Source: Gambelia wislizenii
Taxonomy: Eukaryota; Chordata; Lepidosauria; Squamata; Crotaphytidae
Reading direction: 5' to 3'
NCBI GenBank assembly: GCA_030847615.1
Contig: JAUMIR010000001.1
Location: 250,855,187 to 250,919,186, forward strand
Length of the DNA: 64,000 nt
Below are positions 59,501 through 64,000 of this stretch, one piece after another. Position 1 is the first letter of the stretch. Each line of letters begins with the position of its first letter. The notes beneath the pieces are model-generated. The model saw only the letters and a program-made list of their open reading frames with translations, did no database searches and was not told the DNA's origin. Made by a program: the position numbers and the translations under genes.

Positions 59501-59956
59501 AAGATCAAGGACATCACAGGGAGATGTACACTTTCGAAGTTCATCAAAGAATTGCTGGGATGTGCTCCTTTCATCATTTTCTTCAACAGCACTTCTGCCT
59601 TCCCTTGCAGAGGTCAAGAAATCAGATGGAGGATGGGGGTCTTTGACAGCCATTGGTGCAGAAATTGGCACATGTTCCTCAAACAGGGCATTTACAGTTT
59701 TCTGTTCATTTGCATCTTCCCTCTCTGTGTTGAGAGACTGGGAATCATGGGAAAACCCCCGAAGAGAGGACTGAAGCCAGCAAGGAGGTACATAAAACAA
59801 TAGTCGTCTCAGGTAAATATTTTGTACAGTCTTTTTACCTCCATTAATTCCCAGTGTAATGGATCTCACTGCAGTTCTAGAAAAAGGACTCAGGCTATAA
59901 TGACATGACTGCAACTGTTTCATTGTCCATATAAAACAATTCAGTTTCCAACTCAT
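44425..59956 (-). CDS. FASTKD2: FAST kinase domain-containing protein 2, mitochondrial; 11 coding exons
   Basis: A mitochondrial RNA-granule protein known in mammals to bind 16S rRNA and ND6 mRNA and to support large-mitoribosome assembly. Exons on the minus strand: 59956-59234, 56147-56044, 55280-55172, 54317-54194, 53560-53421, 51496-51324, 50230-50067, 49690-49469, 49314-49227, 46078-45964, 44523-44425. All introns are GT-AG and phases agree; 2061 nt encode 686 aa (human 710). The N-terminus is basic and Ser-rich with almost no acidic residues before about residue 75, as for a mitochondrial presequence. Diagnostic blocks: [57 protein letters not shown], and the RAP block [13 protein letters not shown] (domain about 617-676). 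FAST domains fall roughly at 430-600. There is no stop or frameshift; it appears functional. The first non-coding exon, promoter and polyadenylation site are not identified. Confidence 0.96.
44797..45460 (-). pseudogene. L2-like LINE fragment, antisense, in FASTKD2 intron 11
   Basis: On the minus strand a frame at 45449-45237 reads [34 protein letters not shown], the same C-terminal block as in 7320-8710. It ends at 44797 with the LINE 3' tail (TTTATTTATTTACTGGATTT on the plus strand). Strongly decayed. Confidence 0.8.
45820..45842. repeat. (ATC)n microsatellite
   Basis: Seven CATCAT-type units in a row in FASTKD2 intron 11. Confidence 0.75.
45964..46078 (-). CDS. FASTKD2: FASTKD2 coding exon 10 (RAP domain, first part)
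   Basis: Acceptor GTTACAG, donor GTAGGT. It reads [15 protein letters not shown], then [20 protein letters not shown] and VIL. The donor was chosen at CTG|GTAGGT and not 4 bp downstream (GTGAAA), because only the first keeps the frame of the last exon. Intron 10, upstream, is 3.1 kb and transposon-filled. Confidence 0.93.
46195..46294. mobile_element. Short hAT-like palindromic MITE, near-perfect
   Basis: It begins GCCCTCCAGACATTGTTGAA and ends TCCAATGACATCTGGAGGGC, 100 bp, with arms complementary at most positions. Located 116 bp upstream of the acceptor of coding exon 10. Confidence 0.75.
46381..46800. mobile_element. Tigger/pogo-like element with two long hairpins, right end missing
   Basis: It begins CAGTTGTCCCTTAATATTTG after TA (46379-46380). 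The interior carries two 75-bp hairpins (46441-46519 and 46586-46661) built on CTCACCCTCCATGCTTGTCT facing its complement, 145 bp apart, then GC-rich sequence and G-runs (46771-46792). The expected right terminus is not found. The mariner begins at 46803. Confidence 0.7.
46803..48144 (+). mobile_element. mariner DNA transposon, full length, dead
   Basis: Cut-and-paste transposon lying between TA at 46801-46802 and TA at 48145-48146. Inverted ends: TGAAGTCTGTCTAATAAATA on the left, the inverse of a CGAGGTCTGTCTATTAAATA-type end on the right, continuing through ACAAGACTG or ACGAGACTG. The transposase region runs from about 46997 ([20 protein letters not shown]) to 48074. The blocks [51 protein letters not shown] and [16 protein letters not shown] are recognisable across at least three frames, with many stops (for example TAA at 47770-47772, directly before DNAP). 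In the DD34D triad the first two Asp are present; the third position (47878-47880) is Gly. It sits in FASTKD2 intron 10, opposite to the gene's direction. Confidence 0.92.
48590..48940. repeat. Minisatellite, about three to four units of 95-115 bp
   Basis: 'ttctgaggtcagagtgagtg' or a close variant recurs at about 48612, 48703, 48805 and 48907, alternating with 'tgggaaggcagatcc'-type phrases. It lies in FASTKD2 intron 10. A 'tgtgtagacaagccc' end near 49083 hints that it sits in a DNA element whose left end I cannot see. Confidence 0.65.
49227..49314 (-). CDS. FASTKD2: FASTKD2 coding exon 9
   Basis: Acceptor CCCCCAG, donor GTATGT. It reads [20 protein letters not shown] and LGDNSNFQ, phase 2. 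Intron 9, before it, is only 154 bp. Confidence 0.92.
49469..49690 (-). CDS. FASTKD2: FASTKD2 coding exon 8
   Basis: Acceptor CTCCTTCAG, donor GTATTG. It reads [20 protein letters not shown] through [20 protein letters not shown] and ends VQLSHGYNI, phase 1. It corresponds to the FAST_2 region. Confidence 0.93.
50067..50230 (-). CDS. FASTKD2: FASTKD2 coding exon 7
   Basis: Acceptor TTCTGAAG (weak, AAG), donor GTCAGA. It reads [20 protein letters not shown] and [20 protein letters not shown], ending ILHDLVTS, phase 1. AVYSFC matches the family. Confidence 0.92.
51324..51496 (-). CDS. FASTKD2: FASTKD2 coding exon 6
   Basis: Acceptor GTTTCAG, donor GTAGGT. It reads [20 protein letters not shown], then [20 protein letters not shown] and [17 protein letters not shown], phase 2. 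This is the start of the FAST_1 region. Confidence 0.95.
51761..51994. mobile_element. Tigger/pogo-like MITE in FASTKD2 intron 6
   Basis: It begins CAGTTGTCCCTTCACATACA and ends ATGAATGTGGAGGGACAACT plus G. TA follows on the right; the left flank is AT. 234 bp without the tandem arrays seen in its relatives, so it is closest to a bare two-ended element. Confidence 0.8.
52420..52650. repeat. Repeat with duplicated 'tgggtggtgattggctgag' segment
   Basis: 'gtgggtggtgagtggctga' near 52423 recurs as 'gtgggtggtgattggctga' near 52533. The block ends in 'ttatatagatagatagattt'. Its class is unknown; it lies in FASTKD2 intron 6. Confidence 0.5.
53421..53560 (-). CDS. FASTKD2: FASTKD2 coding exon 5
   Basis: Acceptor TTTTAG, donor GTAAAG. 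It reads [20 protein letters not shown] and [19 protein letters not shown], ending MWDTKQ, phase 0. Matches the SCKDLQYHN region of the human protein. Confidence 0.94.
54194..54317 (-). CDS. FASTKD2: FASTKD2 coding exon 4
   Basis: Acceptor CGTTTTAG, donor GTAAGT. It reads [19 protein letters not shown], then [24 protein letters not shown] and QHMF are family matches. Phase 1 at the end. Confidence 0.93.
54560..54722 (+). repeat. Dispersed repeat, relative of 43400-43690
   Basis: 'tgaatctgaggaagcagacc', 'tctcaaaggtgctacaagac' and 'cagactaacatggctatgtc' match the well-known amniote repeat layout (a 'gaagaagtgg...aaggtgccac...aacacggctac' pattern). It lies in FASTKD2 intron 4, antisense to the gene. 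Confidence 0.6.
54785..54935. mobile_element. Tigger-like MITE fragment
   Basis: 'ggaggacctagaaaatggct' is shared with 41440-41765. The right end reads 'cagtggatacggtggtccta' before TTGTA. It lies in FASTKD2 intron 4. Confidence 0.5.
55172..55280 (-). CDS. FASTKD2: FASTKD2 coding exon 3
   Basis: Acceptor CATTAG, donor GTAAAA. It reads [20 protein letters not shown], then [16 protein letters not shown], phase 0 at the end. KCIGKDAP is highly conserved in FASTKD2. Confidence 0.94.
56044..56147 (-). CDS. FASTKD2: FASTKD2 coding exon 2
   Basis: Acceptor TCTATAG, donor GTAAGT. It reads [20 protein letters not shown] and ends [14 protein letters not shown], phase 2. The frame runs on from the previous exon and matches the ERINECDEICLS region of the human protein. 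Confidence 0.93.
57368..57435 (-). repeat. LINE 3'-tail fragment (L2-like) in FASTKD2 intron 2
   Basis: 'tttattaattttatttatat' followed by 'cctgcctttctaccaatatg' and 'ggaccccaggcagc' is the inverse of an L2-like 3' end. Confidence 0.6.
58711..58937 (-). mobile_element. tRNA-derived SINE with perfect TSD, in FASTKD2 intron 2
   Basis: The minus strand starts GAGCCAGCATGGTGTAGTGG (A box), has the B box GGGTTCGAATCCC and the CORE-like 'gtgatgttggacaagtcaca'. It ends with the 'gacttgaaaggcacacaaca' tail. TTAAACAGTT occurs at 58701-58710 and 58938-58947, a perfect 10-bp duplication. It looks young and complete. Confidence 0.92.
59093..59195. mobile_element. Degraded short hAT-like MITE
   Basis: 'ttttggactgcagcactcac' and 'ggctgatggggttgtaagcc' resemble the two arms of the family at 46195-46294. 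It lies 39 bp from the donor of FASTKD2 coding exon 1. Confidence 0.5.
59234..59956 (-). CDS. FASTKD2: FASTKD2 coding exon 1 (residues 1-241)
   Basis: ATG at 59956-59954, in [11 protein letters not shown] likely acceptor (CTGAAAG before CAAAAAA) puts the exon edge near 59963, so a non-coding exon probably lies upstream. The donor is GTAAGA at 59233, phase 0. Residues 1-70 are presequence-like. The exon ends [12 protein letters not shown], matching the family's VQTLLRV block. Confidence 0.95.
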
Positions 59957-59963
59957 TTTTTTG

Positions 59964-60966
59964 CTTTCAGAGAAAACAATTTAATTAAAAAAAAATTGGA
60001 GCACAAACAATCCATCCACATCAGCGCTCTATAGATTACCTGTTAAATAAATTCAAAAATGTGAATTTCATCATTATACAGACTTATGATCAAATCTACA
60101 GAATAATTTTGACACAGTAACTAAAACATATTCTTCTAAAAGACATTTTTTTCGGTATCATAATAAATTATTAACAGGAAAAAGCAGTTACCCAACATGG
60201 AGTGATATCCTAATTGTAATACAGTATTGACATAACAGTGGGAGAAAAGGAAAACTGGCAGGAAGGATGGAGCTCACTTGGGCACAGATCATACTAATGA
60301 GACAAAGTGCTCATCTATATAAGCCAGAATACACTGGCTACCCACCAGCGTATTCTGGCTGCAGATCTGGCCTATTCCTCCCCCGTTATCTGAATGAAAC
60401 GGGATGGAGTCCAGATCACCATGCTGGCGCATCTTTGTGGCCACCGCCACTGCCATCCATGTTGCTCTCTACAAAGCCAGGAAGCCAGCCTGCAGCATGT
60501 GATCAGTCTTGGTCGCATGCTGTAGGACTCCTTCCTGGCTTTGGCAAAAGCTCCGTGGATGGCAGCTTCAGCGACAGGCCACAGGCTCCTGCAGTCATGC
60601 AGGACCATATCTGTTTTTGATTGGCTGAGATGGTTTTTCCCAGGTATTTTGTTAAAACCTTTTATTGGGCTTTACCCTGCCTTCCCATGGGGGCTGTGAA
60701 GACTGCCCAGGGGCAAAATGGGGCCACAGTCCTTCATCATTTGGACTGTACGGCTTTAAGACAGGGGCAAGATGGGCTAAATAGCTGGTCTAGACAAGGC
60801 CAAAGGATTGTAGACAAGGAGATGGCAGCAATCCAGATTCAATCTGCATTTTAAACAGCAACTACTATAAACTGGAATGGGATGGAGAGGAGATGTAATC
60901 AGTTTCTGGTTTTCTTAATTTAATGCTCAGTGATGAAGCTTTACTTTACCTTATAACAATAACAAG
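59964..60966. other. Upstream of FASTKD2; imperfect inverted repeat at about 60300-60620, no exon found
   Basis: TGCCATCCATGTTGCTCTCT and AAAGCCAGGAAG at about 60450-60485 face TTCCTGGCTTTGGC and CCGTGGATGGCAG at about 60531-60566, and 'tgtggccaccgcca' faces 'aggccaca'. This indicates a foldback element. The FASTKD2 first exon and promoter are expected in or beyond this stretch, but no CpG-rich or promoter-like segment is seen. No MDH1B exon is seen. Confidence 0.5.
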
Positions 60967-60967
60967 A

Positions 60968-61200
60968 ACCGGTGTGGTGTAGTGGTTTGAGCACTGGGGC
61001 AGGACTCTGGGAGACCAGGGTTCGAATCCCTGCTCAACCATGAAAACCCACTAGGTGACCTTGGGCAAGTGATACTCAGCCTAAGAAAAAAAGAAAAGGC
61101 AACCCTCCTCTGAAGAAATCTTGCCAAGCCTTTCTCTTGGCTCCGTTACCTTCACCATAAATTGGAGTCGACTTGAAGGGACATAACCCACCAATAACAA
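60968..61200 (+). mobile_element. tRNA-derived SINE
   Basis: A box GGTGTGGTGTAGTGGTT, B box GGGTTCGAATCCC, CORE-like 'gtgaccttgggcaagtgata', then 'aaattggagtcgacttgaag' and a tail of CCAATAACAAC. A head-to-tail complete copy. Confidence 0.9.
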
Positions 61201-61204
61201 CTTC

Positions 61205-61290
61205 AATGTAGAATAATATTTTATTTATTTAAACCACTTTTCTGAACCCCATAAAAACAATGAACAGAAAGATCAAAAATTCATAGCAAC
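61205..61290. repeat. AT-rich LINE 3'-tail-like fragment
   Basis: 'attttatttatttaaaccac' is reminiscent of L2-like 3' ends. Too short to be sure. Confidence 0.35.
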
Positions 61291-61598
61291 ATTTAACATC
61301 TTTAAAAGCCAAGGTAAAAAGATTGCCACCCTTTCTGAACAAAGGAAGAACAGGAGCCAATTACAACTCCAGAAAATATTAATTCTAGAAGCTGTGAGGG
61401 AAACAGGAAGAAGCTTTTCCCTGTTATCTTCAAAAGAACCTCTCCTACCCTACAGTTCCCAAAAATTAGGCTGGATCATACCACTTCTTCTAAATACATT
61501 CCCTCCTTCACTTCTACACTTCTGCCCACTGAAGGGAAGAGCAAAAAGTCACAACTATAGGAGACCAAGTTTTCCTCTTTTTCCAAGAATTCAGAGTA

Positions 61599-62262
61599 CA
61601 GTTGCCCCTCCACATTCGCGAATTCGGCATTCACGGTTTTGATTATTCACAGTTTTGATTATTCGCGGTTTTGAGAGGGCCCACCCACCCTCCCAAAACC
61701 GCGACACGGGGCCTCCGGAGGCCCCCGTGACGGCCCTGGGAGGGAGCGGGGAGGGCCGGGGAGGCCTCCACGGGGCCTTCGGAGACCCTCTGAGGCCCCA
61801 TGAAGGCCCTGGGGGAGAGGGGGGAGGGCCGGGGAGGCCTCCACGGGGCCTTTGGAGACCCTCCGGAGGCCCCATGAAGGCCCGGGGAGGGAGGGGGGGA
61901 GGGCCGCAGAGGCCTCCACGGAGCCTTGCGCGGCCCTGTGAAGGCCTTGGGGGTGTGTGGGGAGGGCTGCGGAGGCCTCCATGGGGCCTCGGGGGGGGGA
62001 GTGGGGAGGGCTGCGGAGGCCTCCACGGGGCCTCGTGAGGCCCTGTGAAGGCCCTGGGGGGGGAGGGCTGGGGAGGCATCCACAGGGCCTCGGGAGGGTG
62101 TCCGAAGGCCCTGTGAAGGCCTTGGGAGGGAGTGGGGAGTCCGGGGAAAGCGACCATGGGGCCTCTGGAGGCCCTGTGGTTGCTTTGGCGGGGGAGGGAG
62201 GGCAACCAATATTCGTGTTTTTTTCACATTTGCGGGGGTCCGCGAATGTGAAGGGACGACTG
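61599..62262. mobile_element. Tigger/pogo-like element enclosing a GC-rich minisatellite
   Basis: It begins CAGTTGCCCCTCCACATTCG and ends CGCGAATGTGAAGGGACGAC plus TG, inverted ends between TA (61597-61598 and 62263-62264). Repeats of 'ttcgcggttttga' follow the left end. The interior contains no transposase, only the array at 61735-62150. 664 bp in all. Confidence 0.88.
61735..62150. repeat. GC-rich minisatellite, about 60-68 bp units
   Basis: GGGGAGGCCTCCACGGGGCC recurs with small changes (cgcagaggcctccacggagc, tgcggaggcctccatggggc) about seven times, followed each time by a 'gaggcccnatgaaggccct' phrase. Long proline-rich frames on the minus strand across it are artefacts of the repeat. Confidence 0.85.
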
Positions 62263-62397
62263 TAATTCACTGCAACTGACTGGCCATAGAATCCAAGCAG
62301 ACCAAATAACAAAACAAGAAAGAAAAAAAGAGGAGATCTACACAATTCTTAATTAACTTGCAAAATCTACTATTGGGAGACAACATGATAATCTTTT

Positions 62398-62735
62398 ATT
62401 GTTGTTACTGTATGCTTTCCAGTTCTTTCTGACTTATGGCGACCCGAAGGCAAACCTATCAGCCTGACTTATGGCGACCCGAAGGCAAACCCGAAGGCAA
62501 ACCTACCTTCGGCAAGATTTTTTCAGAGAAGGTTTGTCTTTGCCTTCCTCTGAAGCTGAGAGAGTGTGACTTGCCCAAGAGTTGCCCAGTGCGTTTCCAT
62601 GGCCGAGCCAGGATTAGAACCCTAAAATCCTATCAAATTCACGGGTAAGTCGACAGGTAACCTGAAGGCACATACATGCACACTCAAAAGCCCTACTCCA
62701 ACATCCAAACCACTACACCACGCTGACTCAAAGTG
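62398..62735 (-). mobile_element. tRNA-derived SINE with internal duplication and insertion
   Basis: The minus-strand head is GAGTCAGCGTGGTGTAGTGG, and the tail block is at the left. 'gacttatggcgacccgaagg' occurs twice (62429, 62465) and 'cgaaggcaaacct' three times. About 60 bp of extra sequence (62625-62690) separates the two halves of the B box region. Confidence 0.82.
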
Positions 62736-62819
62736 ATGATACCTACGAAAAAATGGGATTGGTTTAAAAAGGACTTTGCTAATTACAGTATATGGAAAAT
62801 ACACTAGGTCAGTGATTCT

Positions 62820-63438
62820 TAACCTTTTCTTTAACAGGGACCCCTTAAAATATCTTTTGTTGCCACAGACCCCCAAGACTTTACTCAAGATTTAAAACCC
62901 TAATAACAACAACAAAACAACACCTGATGATAATAATAATGATACAATTACATCATCCATTAAACCTTCCCTCAAAGGCACTGGAGGGGAAGACTTTTCT
63001 CCTGTTTCTCAGGACCAGTTTAAGGACTTGGGGGGGGGCTGCAATGCTTTATTTTGGGGGGCCCATATGTTTATCTCAGGTCAATGTAACCTAACTCAGC
63101 CTAAGCTATTCACAGTACAGGATAGTCAGATTATTACTAATAATGTTTTTGCAGGAGGAGGGTTACTATGGGGCCCCCACAATGATGGGGCCCCCTACAG
63201 AGGTTGACGCTGCTGGTGCCTTAAACCAGCTCCGCTGCTTCTTCCTGCAAGTTTGTGGCTGGAGCAGACTGAATAGCAATGTTCAGACCAAGCCAGCCAG
63301 CCTTTGCCTTGGCTCCTGTCACGTGGCCACTCCATTGTGGGGAGGAGGTGGGCTGAGCAGCCTTCAAGCCTTTGCGGACCCCCTGTGAGGACATCACGAA
63401 ACTGTAGGGGTCCCTAGACTACAGGTTAAGAACCACTG
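62820..63438. mobile_element. hAT-like non-autonomous element, interrupted
   Basis: Ends CAGTGATTCTTAACCTTTT and AGGTTAAGAACCACTG. Flanks cactaggt (62812-62819) and gagtaggt (63439-63446) match at six of eight positions, as for an 8-bp hAT duplication. It is the inverse of 32620-33014. A second hAT-like element is nested at 63010-63234. Confidence 0.82.
63010..63234. mobile_element. Nested hAT-like MITE (225 bp)
   Basis: It begins CAGGACCAGTTTAAGGACTT and ends GCCTTAAACCAGCTCCG. Direct repeats ctgtttct (63002-63009) and ctgcttct (63235-63242) differ at one position. The homologous element at 32620-33014 has the uninterrupted sequence, proving the insertion. Confidence 0.85.
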
Positions 63439-63502
63439 GAGTAGGTAGTGACTATCAGCCAGACTGACTAAGGAAAACCTCCACCTTCAGAGGCAGTATT
63501 CC

Positions 63503-63726
63503 CAGGGCCGGTTTAAGGCGCCGGTGGTGTCAGCATCTGCAGGGGGGCCCATTGTTGTGGGGGAACCCGTAGTAACCTTTTTCCTGCAAAAACATTATCA
63601 GTAATAATCTGAATATTTCTGTACTGTGAATAGCTTAGCTTAGGTTACATTGACCTGAGATAAACAAATGCCCCCCCCCCCAATAAAGCATTGCAGGGGG
63701 GCCCCAAATTCCTTAAACCAGTCCTG
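63503..63726. mobile_element. Second copy of the same hAT-like MITE, inverted
   Basis: It begins CAGGGCCGGTTTAAGGCGCC and ends CCTTAAACCAGTCCTG. Direct repeats agtattcc (63495-63502) and aatattcc (63727-63734) match at seven of eight positions. The interior is the inverse of 63010-63234. Confidence 0.85.
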
Positions 63727-63771
63727 AATATTCCTGAGAACATCAGTTACGGGGTTGAGGGGGGATACACA

Positions 63772-64000
63772 AGAGAGCCAGCGTGGTGCAATGGTTGGGA
63801 GTGTTGAACGAGGGCACTGGGAGACCAGATCTGAATCCAGATTCAACATGGCGTAGTGATTTGAGTGTTGGAGTATGACTCTGGAGGCCAGGGTTCAAAT
63901 CCACACTTGGCCAGGAAAACCACTGGGTGACCTTGGGCAAGTCACACTCTCTCAGCCTCAGAGGAAGGCAGTGGCAAACCCCCTCTGAACCAATCTTGCC
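63772..64000 (+). mobile_element. tRNA-derived SINE with a doubled head, cut by the window end
   Basis: GAGAGCCAGCGTGGTGCAAT begins a first tRNA-like head ending 'gatctgaatccagattcaa' (degraded B box). A second head, CATGGCGTAGTGATTTGAGT with B box GGGTTCAAATCC, follows directly. The CORE-like block 'gtgaccttgggcaagtcaca' and 'ggaaggcagtggcaaacc' come after that. The 3' tail lies beyond 64000. Confidence 0.85.

Noticed and set aside
59448..59774. 108-codon plus-strand frame
   Set aside because: It is the antisense shadow of FASTKD2 coding exon 1.
61023..61035. GGGTTCGAATCCC as a tRNA gene
   Set aside because: It is the B box of a SINE; the acceptor stem and 3' half of a tRNA are absent, and the same applies at about 58880 and 63893.
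61591..62345. Three long overlapping proline-rich frames on the minus strand
   Set aside because: Each reading frame of the minisatellite is open because its 60-68 bp units lack stops; no protein similarity.

Overview
The window looks like genomic DNA of a squamate reptile, most likely a lizard. It holds one conventional protein-coding gene in a dense field of transposable elements. The evidence is the mix of lineages: CR1, L2-like, L1-like and APE-type LINEs, a DIRS tyrosine-recombinase retrotransposon, mariner, hAT-like and Tigger/pogo-like elements, and tRNA-derived SINEs with a CORE-like GTGACCTTGGGCAAGTCAC segment. There is no operon-like organisation and no rRNA, tRNA gene or CRISPR array. 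The species cannot be fixed from the sequence alone.

The gene is FASTKD2, on the minus strand. I assembled eleven coding exons between 59956 (ATG) and 44425 (TAG). All ten introns are GT-AG, all phases agree, and the protein is 686 aa, against 710 aa in human. It encodes a mitochondrial RNA-binding protein with a presequence, FAST domains and a C-terminal RAP domain that spans the last two coding exons. The non-coding first exon, promoter and polyadenylation site are not visible with confidence. Introns 10 and 11 carry a complete-length but dead mariner, a Tigger-like element, a minisatellite, an L2 fragment and a hAT-like MITE. Intron 2 carries a SINE with a perfect 10-bp target-site duplication.

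Layout: 1-7.3 kb holds two copies of a long palindromic element, one split by a 1.46-kb TIR element full of hairpin repeats. 7.3-8.7 kb is an antisense L2-like LINE. 9.5-10.2 kb is antisense CR1. 10.7-13.1 kb is an L1 ORF2 remnant, followed to 16.3 kb by a composite insertion (gag-like fragment, AT-rich satellite, GC-rich repeats, Tigger-like element). 18.2-22.0 kb is a near-complete APE-type LINE, with a second truncated copy in inverted orientation at 24.0-25.2 kb and a CR1 at 23.0-24.0 kb. 25-33.7 kb is intergenic with small DNA transposons. 33.75-40.1 kb is a nearly complete DIRS element with inverted terminal repeats and an internal complementary region. 41.8-43.2 kb is another L1 fragment. 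44.4-60.0 kb is FASTKD2. 60-64 kb is SINEs, a Tigger-like element carrying a GC-rich minisatellite, and nested hAT-like elements.

I found no undescribed multi-gene system. The most interesting pattern is structural: several TIR 'shells' (3035-4492, 15402-15846, 46381-46800, 61599-62262) enclose unrelated tandem or hairpin arrays instead of transposase sequence. Several nested insertions can be proven from filled versus empty sites within this window.
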